DNA from: Acidobacteriota bacterium
GTDB taxonomy: Bacteria; Acidobacteriota; Terriglobia; Terriglobales; Acidobacteriaceae
Reading direction: 5' to 3'
NCBI GenBank assembly: GCA_021811745.1
Contig: JAJZNH010000382.1
Span: 1 to 9,183, forward strand
Length of the DNA stretch: 9,183 nucleotides
Of the stretch, positions 1-7,488 are shown piece after piece (the first letter of the stretch is position 1; each line of letters starts with the position of its first letter). The notes beneath the pieces were generated by a model that was not told where the DNA came from, searched no databases, and saw only the letters and a list, made by a program, of their open reading frames with translations. The position numbers and the translations under genes were made by a program.

Positions 1-1212
1 AGCGCGCCGCGTGACAAGGGCTTCATTGGCGGGCGCGGGCAGCCGCTCGTCGCCAAGCTCATGCAGGAGCATATAGGCATCGTAGGAGGGTTTCGGGATA
101 CCACCTTCGGCGACCAGGCCAAAACCCCCGTAGAAAGGAGACTTGATCACGCCCTGCTCTTCAAAAACATCCGAGAAGGTCCAGTAAGACATCATCTTTG
201 TTTCGGTGGAGCAATTGCTGATGGTATCGGCAAGCCAGGGACCCATGTAAATTGAGTCGGTGACCGACTGATAGTTGGCATAACTCGCGTTGAACTCGCT
301 CCAGATGAGCGGAATATTCGGGCGGGCGGAGCGCAGGATTTCGTTATGCACCTTGTTGACGGCGGCGCAGACCATCTGATGCGGGGCGATGTCGCGATGG
401 TCATGAAAGACGTTTTGCGCGGAATCGTCGCCGTAGACATGCGTGGAAACGAAGTCAAGCGGGACATGGTTTTCCGCGGCATGCGCAATCATGTCACCTA
501 CCCAGGCAGCCTGGGCGGTTGCGGGTCCGCCGATGCGAATGCGCGGGCTGACTGCTTTCAACGCGCGGGCAGTGTGATCGTACAGTTCAAAGTAGGTCTT
601 CTGGGCTGGCTTGCCGGACCAGAAGCCGATGTTCGGTTCGTTCCATACTTCGAAGTACCAATTTGCGACCTCGTTGATGCCGTAACGTTCCACAAGATGA
701 CGCGCAAAGGCGGAGATCAAGGCGTCCCACTTCGCATAGTCAGCGGGCGGCGAGATGATCGGGCGATACCAGAATCCCTGGTAGTCAGGATGCGCGGCGA
801 GCGCCTTCGGCATGAAGCTGATTTCGACATACGGGCGCACGCCGTTGGCGAGCAGCGCGTCGTAAATGTGATCGACGTACGACCAGTCGTAGGCAGGATT
901 TCCGTGCGCGTCTTCGCTGTAGACGCCATTTTCATCGTCAAGGATGGCGTGAAACCGGACATAGCGAAAGTCCGTAACGCGCTTCACCCGGCGGAGGTCG
1001 GACTGGTAATCGGCGCGCATCGCCAGGTTGGCGCGTCCCGAGCCAAACATCTCTTCCCAGGAATGCGGGAAAGGAGCGCCCGCTGCGTGCGTGTCCACAA
1101 CAATCTCCTCATGGGCCGGAGGCTGCGATGCCACGGATTGCTGCGCGTGCCCATAAGAGGCGAAGACTGCCAACGCACCTGCTGTGATCAGATCTAAATG
1201 AAGACGAAACAT
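1..1212 (-). CDS. Secreted glycoside hydrolase family 39 (beta-xylosidase-like), C-terminus cut by window edge
   Basis: The reverse strand is open for 404 codons from the ATG at 1212 to base 1 with no stop, so the gene continues beyond the window. Residues 1-23 form a signal peptide with likely cleavage after GHA, so the enzyme is exported. The rest reads as a GH39 (beta/alpha)8 barrel. FRYVRFH (82-88) is a family-like strand, WNEPN (190-194) carries the presumed acid/base Glu192, and IWSEFNASY (303-311) carries the presumed nucleophile Glu306. Both Glu positions fit the retaining mechanism known for the family. GH39 beta-xylosidases are usually around 500 aa, so roughly the last hundred residues are probably missing. 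The family also includes alpha-L-iduronidases, beta-galactosidases and beta-glucosidases, so the substrate is open. A GGGAGAGGGG ribosome-binding site lies directly upstream. It is co-directional with the TonB receptor gene upstream (226-bp gap), which suggests the same glycan-degradation locus. Reading frame and family are well supported; the specific activity is not. Confidence 0.9.
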   Translation of the reverse strand, partial: MFRLHLDLITAGALAVFASYGHAQQSVASQPPAHEEIVVDTHAAGAPFPHSWEEMFGSGRANLAMRADYQSDLRRVKRVTDFRYVRFHAILDDENGVYSEDAHGNPAYDWSYVDHIYDALLANGVRPYVEISFMPKALAAHPDYQGFWYRPIISPPADYAKWDALISAFARHLVERYGINEVANWYFEVWNEPNIGFWSGKPAQKTYFELYDHTARALKAVSPRIRIGGPATAQAAWVGDMIAHAAENHVPLDFVSTHVYGDDSAQNVFHDHRDIAPHQMVCAAVNKVHNEILRSARPNIPLIWSEFNASYANYQSVTDSIYMGPWLADTISNCSTETKMMSYWTFSDVFEEQGVIKSPFYGGFGLVAEGGIPKPSYDAYMLLHELGDERLPAPANEALVTRRA

Positions 1213-1213
1213 T

Positions 1214-1223
1214 CCCCTCTCCC
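1214..1223 (-). promoter_or_regulatory. Ribosome-binding site of the GH39 gene
   Basis: On the minus strand the purine run GGGAGAGGGG ends one base before the ATG at 1212. Its 5' half gives usable Shine-Dalgarno spacing and supports this start, which is also followed at once by a signal peptide. Confidence 0.6.
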
Positions 1224-1277
1224 AAATACTATTTATCGAGTATCAGCGGACAGTACGCAGTCATTTACGCCGCAGTT

Positions 1278-1325
1278 CCGCGCAAGGCCGCGCGGTAGGC
1301 TATCCTTCCGCCGCCAGGCGGCGCG
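1278..1325. repeat. Two GC-rich inverted repeats in the gap before the GH39 gene
   Basis: The first pairs CCGCGC (1278-1283) with GCGCGG (1290-1295) across a 6-nt loop. The second is CGCCGCC (1309-1315) mirrored by GGCGGCG (1317-1323) around one base, so in RNA only the outer pairs would form. Neither is followed by a T-run in the minus direction in which the flanking genes are read. They may be REP-like elements or leader structure. The rest of the 1213-1438 gap holds no credible ORF. A short inverted repeat ATACT/AGTAT (1226-1230 and 1239-1243) sits just upstream of the GH39 ribosome-binding site, and no convincing promoter could be assigned. Confidence 0.4.
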
Positions 1326-1384
1326 TAGAATTTTCCGCTTGTCACGATTACCTCCGTAGCCGCCGGTCAAGAGCAGCGTAGAGA

Positions 1385-1412
1385 GGAGGGTGCTCCGGTG
1401 AGAACACCCTCC
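1385..1412 (-). terminator. Strong hairpin downstream of the TonB receptor gene, terminator-like without U-tract
   Basis: GGAGGGTG (1385-1392) pairs perfectly with CACCCTCC (1405-1412). The 12-nt loop can add a CTC/GAG inner stem capped by four bases. It starts 27 bases beyond the TonB receptor stop codon. No poly-U tract follows in the minus direction, so it may be a weak or factor-assisted terminator, or a 3'-end stabiliser that lets reduced transcription continue into the GH39 gene. Confidence 0.5.
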
Positions 1413-1422
1413 CAGGCGACGA

Positions 1423-1449
1423 TCAGCTTCGGAGGCTCCTAGAAGCTGA
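1423..1449 (-). repeat. Hairpin spanning the TonB receptor stop codon
   Basis: TCAGCTTC (1423-1430) and GAAGCTGA (1442-1449) are perfect 8-bp arms. Inside them GGAG (1431-1434) can face CTCC (1436-1439). The TAG stop codon (1439-1441) therefore lies in the apical part of the structure. Together with the hairpin at 1385-1412 it makes a tandem stem-loop 3' end. Confidence 0.5.
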
Positions 1450-4400
1450 AGCGCGCTTGCAGTTGCACCGTTCGGCTGCCGAGCCCACCGCGCGCGACAC
1501 CGAAGTCCTGATTTGGAACTGTCGAGCCGCCGGGGGTAACCGATCCTATGACGTTGTCGATGGATTCGCTGTTGATGTTGGTTTTGTTGAACAGATTGTA
1601 AACGTCCATGCGGAACGAGAAGTTGGAATTTTCGCCCAGCACGCGCGTGTTCGGCAGCCCAAAGGCTTTCGTCAGGCTGGCGTCCACGTCGTTGTATCCC
1701 GGGCCATTGAGGCTGTTGCGCGCGATTCCAGGCAACGGCGCGGGAGACAGGTTCGGGAATTTCGCGCCTTCAACGTAGGCCGGGGACTTAAAGAACTTCG
1801 TACCGTCTCCGCCGTAGTTCGGGTTAATTCCGCCGAAGCCTTCGAAGGTCTTATTCGAAGTCTTCATGCCCGCGCCGCCCAGGTACGCGGCCGGACGCAG
1901 TTGCCCGTAGCCGCTGCTCGCGTAATAGACGTTGCCGACGACGTTGTAAACCGGGTTCCACGGGAAGCCGGAGTGCACGTTCAGGATTCCGCCGAGCGAC
2001 CAGCCGCCAGCAAGCTTTTCCTCCCAGTTATTTCCGTGGAAGAAGACAGGCTGCCACAAGCCGAAGAGCTTGAAGGCGTCCTGAATGTTGTAGTCGGAGC
2101 GTCCGTAGGCCAGATGCGTGTTATATGGGTAGAAGTCCATGGTATAGGGGCCGGAGTTTTCGTCCATGGATCTGGCCCATGTATATTGCGCTTCAGCCTG
2201 GAATTGCTGCGAGAAGTTATGCGTTACGGTGGCGATCATGGCGTTGTAATTCCCGTTGCCGGCATTCTCGTAGTAATCGAGGAAGTTGACGGAGGGATTG
2301 AGCGCCAGTCCCTGGGCAACCGCAATCGCGTTCCAATTGTTCTGGATGAGCAGGTGCCGCATGAGGCTTCCCTGGTAACCGAGCGTAGCTACCGTGTTGT
2401 CAGGCAACTGATAATCGCCTTCGAGTGAATAGTGGTAGTTGGCGATGGTCTTGGGATGCGAGGGGAAGCCGGTGATGCGGGCCGAGCCGGTCAGCGGCAG
2501 GTTCGCGCTGCTGAACTTGGTGATGGCGGCGGGATTGGGAGCATAGCCAAAGAGCGAATTCACGCTCGTCGACGTCTCGTAAAGGATCCCCGTGCCCGAG
2601 CAGGTGGGGTTGGGAAATGGATAGGAGCAAGTAAAGTTGGGTTGAACCGCGTTGGGCGGGTTTCCGAAGCCATTGGCCAGGATGGCGATTTCATCCTGGT
2701 TGTAGTTAACGCCGAAGCCGCCGCGCAGCACTCCTTTACGCTGCAGACTGGTTGGCTCCCAGGAGAATCCAAACTGCGGACCCCAGTTACTTTTCTGCGG
2801 CGTGTACAGATTGCCTCCGACGTGGACGTTGAGGCCGGACAGGGGATTGGACCCCGAACCGAACCGTACCACGTCGAGGTTGTTTTCTTTGGAAGAGAAC
2901 GAGCCGAAATAAGACCAGCGCAAGCCGGCGTTGATGGTGAGGTTGGGACGGAGCTTATAGTCGTCCTGCACAAAGAATCCCCAGATATCGATGCGATTGT
3001 CCTGGCGATTGGAGAACGGCACGCCCGTACCGGAGTTAAACTCGCCGTTTTCATAGTAGGGAGCGTCATTGGCGAAGTCCCAGAGATTATGAAAATTGAA
3101 ACTGGGCCGCGCCGCGTAAACCGGATTGTTCAGATAGTAGAGACGCGTGACCTCGCCTCCGGTTTTGATGCTATGGTTGCCGAGGACCTTGGTGAGCACG
3201 TCGTTATAGCTGTACGTCCACTGGTTGAAGTCGCTCGGACCGGGCGCGCCTAAAAACTGCGGGCCGGCGGTACCGATGGCGTCGAAGTTATCCTGCGACA
3301 GGCCGAAGGGTTCCTGCGGGTTTGAAGCGATTTCATTCCATCGCCAGCCGGCGGCGTTCGCGCGCGCCTGGTTCAGCAAAGTCGGAGAAAAGACGTGGTT
3401 CCAGATGAGCGAGAATGCGTCGTTGATCTGCGAGTGATGCCAGAGGTTGGCCGCGCGCACAGGACCGTTGTAGAAGGTGGTGCTGACCGGAACCCAGTAG
3501 ATTGCAAACGTAAGGCGATCCTTTTGGGTGATGTCGGCATCAAAGCGCCCGTTGTACTGGACCTGGGAAGTTGTGGTCGGATCGATGGTGTTGAAGAACG
3601 CCAGGTCGGGCACGGTATCTAATCCGCCGCCTACGCCGGGAGTGTCTGAGTTGCCACCGTACGTCAGATCCTGATGGCCTACCCCAGTCTTGAGTGGCGA
3701 ACCGAGGTCCAACCCGTTCTGCTCCGTATTGCAGTTGATCCCCTCCGTTAGGCCGATGGATTTGCAGGTGCGGGAAATAATGGTGCTGCCCGGCGCGACA
3801 CCCTCTCCTTTGAAGGTCAGATACTTCTGCGCAATCGGACCGATGCCGGTCAAGGCATTGAATTGCGAGGTTTCATACCACGCCTGACCGGTGGTGCTGG
3901 CCGAGAGCGGGCTGGCCTCAACATTGAAGAATCCGAAGAGCTTGTTCTTCCAGAACGGGCCACCCAAGCTGCCGCCAAAGTTGTTGAAGCGGCTATCGTC
4001 GAGATTCACGCCGCGGATTGCCGCCCGTTGCGCGGAGGTGGTGGGCACGCCTTTGATGGCGCTCGGGGCTGTTATGTCGGAGCCCTCGCCATTCCATCGC
4101 TGATAGGCGTTCAACCCTGGCCGGGATGCTTTGAAGAAGGCGCTGCCGTGCAGGTCGTTGGTGCCGCTCTTGGTCGTCACTTCCATGTCGGCGCCGGTAA
4201 AGCGGCCATTCTCGGCGTCATAGCTGTTGGCGACCACGTGCATGCTTTGTACGGAGTCCTCACTGGGAGTGATGACTGTTGTGCCGCCCCACACCGCGCT
4301 GACCGTGCTGATGCCGTCAACGGTGATGCTGTTGGTTTCGTATTGGCCGCCCTTGTCCTGAACCTGCGGTCCATTCTCCGTCTGGAAGATGCCGGCCTGC

Positions 4401-5044
4401 TGGGCTCCCGAGCCACCGGGGCCCTGATTTCCGGGCAGATTGTACGTGCCGCCGCCGCTGCCTTGCGAAGCGTCGCCAAATACGCCTGGCGTAAGCTGCG
4501 CAAGCTGGAAGACGTCGCGGTTGAACGATGGCATGTGCTGGATCTGGTTACTGCTGATCGTCGCGCTCAATGTCGCGGTTTCTGTCGGCAAGCCCAGAGT
4601 GACTGCGGAAACGGTGACGGATTGCTGCGCCGCTCCCACCTGCAGCTGGATGTTCAGCTGGTTGGCCTGTTCGGGAATGATCTCGACATGCGCCAACACC
4701 TTGGTCTGGAAACCCGCATGAGAGGTAGTGATGCTGTAATGGGCTGGAGGCAGCGCGTTGAAGGTATAGATGCCTTGCGCGTTGCTCGTCGCCGTCTGGG
4801 TCAGGTTTGTGTCAGTGTTTTTCAGGATGACGGTGGCGCCGGGGATGACCGCCCCCGTAGGATCGGTGACGGCGCCGCGTAGGGACGCATTGAACTGGGC
4901 GCGCAATGCGGGCGCGGAAAGACAGACGAGAGCCGCCACGATCAGCGCGACTCGCAAGCCGAATAAGCTCGTTCTCCCTTTCGACTGGATGACGCGGAAT
5001 CCGGTTCGTAAGGTGGGGACCCTGCGTGAGGGCAGGATGTGCAT
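1439..5044 (-). CDS. Oar-like TonB-dependent outer-membrane receptor with carboxypeptidase-regulatory-like N-terminal domain
   Basis: The product is 1201 aa from the ATG at 5044. That start is chosen because AAAGGAGG lies four bases upstream of it. An in-frame ATG at 5116 would add 24 residues of non-export-like sequence and has no good ribosome-binding site. A long basic N-region and hydrophobic core end at LRA (47-49), a likely signal peptidase site. Residues 51-147 form a carboxypeptidase-regulatory-like Ig domain (GAVTDPTGAVIPGATVILKN...GIYTFNALPPAHYSI). Residues about 150-300 are the plug, with ITVDGI, ITPSEDSVQ, NSYDAENGRFTGADM and TKSGTNDLHGS, all typical of Oar-type receptors. The remainder is a large aromatic- and Asn-rich beta-barrel ending in ARFSF, with the C-terminal Phe expected for BAM-dependent insertion. 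Two close Cys pairs in presumed surface loops (TCKSIGLTEGINC and TCSYPFPNPTC) may form disulfides. No SusD partner is present and no clear TonB box was recognised. Flanking GH144-type and GH39 enzymes suggest import of glycan fragments; the substrate is inference. Confidence 0.93.
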   Translation of the reverse strand: MHILPSRRVPTLRTGFRVIQSKGRTSLFGLRVALIVAALVCLSAPALRAQFNASLRGAVTDPTGAVIPGATVILKNTDTNLTQTATSNAQGIYTFNALPPAHYSITTSHAGFQTKVLAHVEIIPEQANQLNIQLQVGAAQQSVTVSAVTLGLPTETATLSATISSNQIQHMPSFNRDVFQLAQLTPGVFGDASQGSGGGTYNLPGNQGPGGSGAQQAGIFQTENGPQVQDKGGQYETNSITVDGISTVSAVWGGTTVITPSEDSVQSMHVVANSYDAENGRFTGADMEVTTKSGTNDLHGSAFFKASRPGLNAYQRWNGEGSDITAPSAIKGVPTTSAQRAAIRGVNLDDSRFNNFGGSLGGPFWKNKLFGFFNVEASPLSASTTGQAWYETSQFNALTGIGPIAQKYLTFKGEGVAPGSTIISRTCKSIGLTEGINCNTEQNGLDLGSPLKTGVGHQDLTYGGNSDTPGVGGGLDTVPDLAFFNTIDPTTTSQVQYNGRFDADITQKDRLTFAIYWVPVSTTFYNGPVRAANLWHHSQINDAFSLIWNHVFSPTLLNQARANAAGWRWNEIASNPQEPFGLSQDNFDAIGTAGPQFLGAPGPSDFNQWTYSYNDVLTKVLGNHSIKTGGEVTRLYYLNNPVYAARPSFNFHNLWDFANDAPYYENGEFNSGTGVPFSNRQDNRIDIWGFFVQDDYKLRPNLTINAGLRWSYFGSFSSKENNLDVVRFGSGSNPLSGLNVHVGGNLYTPQKSNWGPQFGFSWEPTSLQRKGVLRGGFGVNYNQDEIAILANGFGNPPNAVQPNFTCSYPFPNPTCSGTGILYETSTSVNSLFGYAPNPAAITKFSSANLPLTGSARITGFPSHPKTIANYHYSLEGDYQLPDNTVATLGYQGSLMRHLLIQNNWNAIAVAQGLALNPSVNFLDYYENAGNGNYNAMIATVTHNFSQQFQAEAQYTWARSMDENSGPYTMDFYPYNTHLAYGRSDYNIQDAFKLFGLWQPVFFHGNNWEEKLAGGWSLGGILNVHSGFPWNPVYNVVGNVYYASSGYGQLRPAAYLGGAGMKTSNKTFEGFGGINPNYGGDGTKFFKSPAYVEGAKFPNLSPAPLPGIARNSLNGPGYNDVDASLTKAFGLPNTRVLGENSNFSFRMDVYNLFNKTNINSESIDNVIGSVTPGGSTVPNQDFGVARGGLGSRTVQLQARFSF

Positions 5045-5048
5045 ACTT

Positions 5049-5056
5049 CCTCCTTT
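5049..5056 (-). promoter_or_regulatory. Ribosome-binding site that decides the TonB receptor start
   Basis: The minus strand reads AAAGGAGG followed by AAGT and ATG. The match to anti-Shine-Dalgarno is near perfect, though the 4-nt spacing is slightly short. It favours translation from 5044 over the in-frame ATG at 5116. Confidence 0.7.
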
Positions 5057-5160
5057 GGAAATCGTGCATGAAGCTGAGTGTTTGTTTCGAAGGCCCAAAG
5101 TGCTGGACCCAGACACAAGGCAAGCTGATCAGGGGGCAGTGCTGCTGATGATCGTAGCTT

Positions 5161-5178
5161 TGAACAATCGATTGTGCA
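5161..5178. promoter_or_regulatory. 18-bp palindrome, LacI-family-like operator (site 1)
   Basis: TGAACAATCGATTGTGCA is symmetric about the central CG except for one base pair (eight of nine pairs match). LacI-family operators typically have a central CG flanked by A/T-rich half-sites (AAnCGnTT), and this site fits that pattern. It lies in the region shared by the divergent TonB receptor and GH144 genes. The cognate regulator is not encoded in the window, and binding is inferred. Confidence 0.55.
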
Positions 5179-5181
5179 TCA

Positions 5182-5211
5182 TTGCGCAATCGGTTGTGCT
5201 GCGGTTACAAT
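5182..5211 (+). promoter_or_regulatory. Candidate sigma-70-type promoter for the GH144-type gene
   Basis: TTGCGC (5182-5187) as -35 and TACAAT (5206-5211) as -10 are separated by 18 bp. This would start transcription near 5218 and leave a leader of about 105 nt. Operator-like site 2 lies between the two boxes, a classic position for repression. The hexamers are imperfect and no experimental support is available. No equally good promoter was found for the divergent direction. Confidence 0.4.
5184..5199. promoter_or_regulatory. Second operator-like site, direct-repeat copy of site 1
   Basis: CAATCGGTTGTGC (5187-5199) repeats CAATCGATTGTGC (5165-5177) with one substitution, 22 bp apart, which is about two helical turns and so the same DNA face. 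Its symmetry is weaker than site 1: the CAA/TTG arms around the central CG are kept but inner and outer pairs are lost. A third overlapping palindrome, ATTGCGCAAT, occupies 5181-5190. The arrangement suggests side-by-side binding of a dimeric regulator. Confidence 0.5.
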
Positions 5212-5290
5212 TCGTATCATCCGGTGAAGTGCTTGTCAAGCGGATCGGCTTTTGAGACCCGCGCGCCATTGCAGAATCCGGCTTCGAGTG

Positions 5291-5308
5291 TCCGGGGCGG
5301 GGCCCGGA
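5291..5308 (+). promoter_or_regulatory. Small GC-rich hairpin just upstream of the GH144-type ribosome-binding site
   Basis: TCCGGG (5291-5296) pairs with CCCGGA (5303-5308) across a 6-nt G-rich loop. It ends four bases before the GGAGGGG Shine-Dalgarno (5312-5318), which is six bases from the ATG at 5323 counted from GGAGG. It could tune translation or protect the mRNA, or be incidental in GC-rich DNA. Confidence 0.35.
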
Positions 5309-5322
5309 ATTGGAGGGGAAAG

Positions 5323-7488
5323 ATGAGGCTTCAGAAGAAGCCGGTCAGTTGGCGTTGCGCCGCGTTGCTGGCGCTGGCGAGCTGCCTGACGGCGGCATCG
5401 GCGCGGGCCGATCAGAACTATTCGCAGCAGGTCTTCTTCGACAACAGCCTCTCGCCGGCGAGCTATTTCTATTCGAGCGGCCGGGCCAGCGCTCCCAGCA
5501 CACTGCGCCTCATCGATGGCAAGATTCCCGTAGAGACCAGCACTTTCATCAGCGGCCCGAATGCGCTGGAGCTGCGGTGGGTTTCGGCTCCGGCTGGAGG
5601 CTGGTCGGCGGAAGTGAATCTCTACAAGTGGCGCAACCGCACGCTGGAGTTTCCGGGAGCCAATTTATGGCTCTGGATTTACGCGCCCGGCGCAATGCGG
5701 GCAAAGGATCTGCCCCGGCTGGCGATGCGTGATACGGAAGGCGATTTCAGCAGTCCGCTTGCAATCGGCGCCTATACGCGCGACCTGCCCGCCGGCAGGT
5801 GGCTTCGGGTGCGCATTCCGCTGGCGGATTTCAAGACCGCATCGGTACACGCGCTTGAAGCCCATCGCTTGAGTACGCTGGTTTTTGTGCAGGGCGTGGC
5901 GGACAATGTTTCACACACGCTGTTTCTCGACGACATCCGGATCGAAGATGATCCGGCGGCACATGAAACCGCGCCGCCCAGCCCGCGGGATGTTGCGGCC
6001 AAGGGTTACGAACGACACATCGACATCACCTGGGAGCCGGTGCACGATCCGAACCTGGCTCAATATGTCATCTACCGGTCAGAGAACGGCGGACCGTTCC
6101 GTCCCATCGGTGTGCAGCGCCCAGGAGTGAATCGATTCTGTGATTACACCGGCAATCCGCACATGAGCGCGTCGTACCAGGTGACGGCGCGCACCGCTTC
6201 GCTGCTCGAATCGGCACCTTCGGCTGCGTCCACTGCTTCAACAAACCCGATGACGGACGATCAACTCCTGACCATGGTGCAGGAGGCGTCGTTCCGCTAC
6301 TACTGGGAGGCCGACGAGCCGCACTCCGGCATGACGCGCGAGAACACGCCCGGCAATGACGACATCGTTGCCATGGGCGCCAGCGGCTTCGGCGTCATGG
6401 CGATCATGGTGGGCACCGAGCGCGGCTTTATCACTCGTCAGCAGGCGATTGGACGCCTGCAGAAGATCACGAATTTTCTGGAGCACGCCGACCGATTCCA
6501 TGGCGCGTGGCCGCACTTTCTGAATGGCGAGACCGGACGTGTGCTGCCGGTCTTTGGCATGTATGACAACGGCGCGGACCTCGTCGAAACCGCTTTCATG
6601 ATGGAGGGTCTGCTGGCGGCAAGACAGTACTTCAAGAACGACGGCCAGCCGGGGCGCGAACTGTACGACCACATCACGCAGTTATGGCAGAGCGTGGACT
6701 GGAACTGGTTCCGCGCCACACCGAAGCGGGACGCGCTTTACTGGCATTGGTCGCCTGACTACTCTTTCTATATCGCAAACCGCCTGACGGGATGGAACGA
6801 GGTGATGATTACCTATCTTGAAGCCATCGCTTCTCCAACGCATCCAATCCCGGCAGGCGACTATTACAGCGGTTGGGCAGGAGAAGGAGTCAGTAACCAC
6901 TACGCGAACGGCAAGAGCTACTTTGACATCACGCTGCCGGTGGGCGGCGGCACAGGCGGGCCGCTCTTCTTCACCGATTATTCCTTCATGGGGCTTAATC
7001 CGCGGGAGTTCCACGACCGATTCATCGACTATTTCGACCAGAACCGCAGCCAGACGCGAATCAACCAGGCCTATTGCATCCACAATCCGAACCACTGGAA
7101 AGGATATGGCGCGGACACCTGGGGCCTGACCGCTGTTGACGGTCCGCACGGCTATGTTCCTTATGAACCCACTGCCGATCTCGACGACGGGACGATCGCG
7201 CCAACCGGGGCCATCAGCGCGATGCCGTACACGCCGGATGCGTCGATGACTGCCCTGAAGCATTTCTACCGCGACCTCGGCGCGCAGGTCTGGGGGATTT
7301 ACGGGTTTCGCGACGCCTTCAATCTCCAGCAGAATTGGTATTCCGGCATCACGATGGGCTTGAATCAGGCGCCCATGGCGGTGATGATCGAAAATTACCG
7401 CACCGGCCTGATATGGAGAGAGTTCATGGCAAACCCGGAGGTCCCGGCGATGCTGAAGAGGATCGAGTCGCTTCCCGGCCAGCCATAG
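5323..7488 (+). CDS. Secreted GH144-type (glycoamylase-fold) glucanase with N-terminal jelly-roll and FN3-like domains
   Basis: The product is 721 aa. The ATG at 5323 is chosen over the upstream in-frame ATG at 5182 because it follows GGAGGGG and opens a clear signal peptide (1-29, cleavage near ASARA/D); 5182 lies inside the operator region. Residues about 35-208 look like a carbohydrate-binding jelly-roll domain ending FLDDIRIED. Residues about 218-300 are fibronectin-III-like (HIDITWEPV, YVIYRSENGGPF, YQVTARTAS). Residues about 312-715 match the glycoamylase/GH144 pattern: FRYYWEADEPHSGMTREN, GASGFGVMAIMVGTERGFI, FLEHADRFHGAWPHFLNGETG and YDNGADLVETAFMMEGLL. Asp415, Asp419 and Glu422 are spaced i, i+4, i+7, like the acidic trio I recall for the Chitinophaga endo-beta-1,2-glucanase. 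GH144 members cut beta-1,2-glucan or release sophorose; related domains occur in cyclic beta-1,2-glucan synthases, so the exact substrate is uncertain. It is divergently transcribed from the TonB receptor, which probably imports the products. Confidence 0.92.
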   Translation: MRLQKKPVSWRCAALLALASCLTAASARADQNYSQQVFFDNSLSPASYFYSSGRASAPSTLRLIDGKIPVETSTFISGPNALELRWVSAPAGGWSAEVNLYKWRNRTLEFPGANLWLWIYAPGAMRAKDLPRLAMRDTEGDFSSPLAIGAYTRDLPAGRWLRVRIPLADFKTASVHALEAHRLSTLVFVQGVADNVSHTLFLDDIRIEDDPAAHETAPPSPRDVAAKGYERHIDITWEPVHDPNLAQYVIYRSENGGPFRPIGVQRPGVNRFCDYTGNPHMSASYQVTARTASLLESAPSAASTASTNPMTDDQLLTMVQEASFRYYWEADEPHSGMTRENTPGNDDIVAMGASGFGVMAIMVGTERGFITRQQAIGRLQKITNFLEHADRFHGAWPHFLNGETGRVLPVFGMYDNGADLVETAFMMEGLLAARQYFKNDGQPGRELYDHITQLWQSVDWNWFRATPKRDALYWHWSPDYSFYIANRLTGWNEVMITYLEAIASPTHPIPAGDYYSGWAGEGVSNHYANGKSYFDITLPVGGGTGGPLFFTDYSFMGLNPREFHDRFIDYFDQNRSQTRINQAYCIHNPNHWKGYGADTWGLTAVDGPHGYVPYEPTADLDDGTIAPTGAISAMPYTPDASMTALKHFYRDLGAQVWGIYGFRDAFNLQQNWYSGITMGLNQAPMAVMIENYRTGLIWREFMANPEVPAMLKRIESLPGQP

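Noticed and set aside
346..1197. 283-codon plus-strand open frame
   Set aside because: It is antisense to the GH39 gene, whose minus-strand frame has a signal peptide and both GH39 catalytic motifs. The plus frame resembles no protein family.
1213..1260. Possible promoter with TAGTAT/TAAATA -10 for the GH39 gene
   Set aside because: The -10-like hexamers have no -35 partner at proper spacing, and the gene may be served by readthrough from the TonB receptor transcript.
1457..4882. Several long plus-strand open frames (1457-2428, 2432-3253, 3863-4882)
   Set aside because: All lie opposite the TonB receptor gene. GC-rich codon bias opens antisense frames, and their translations are Val/Arg/Gly-rich without domains.
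5182..5322. N-terminal extension of the GH144-type protein from the ATG at 5182
   Set aside because: The extension would begin inside the operator/promoter region, lacks a ribosome-binding site and hides the signal peptide that begins at 5323.
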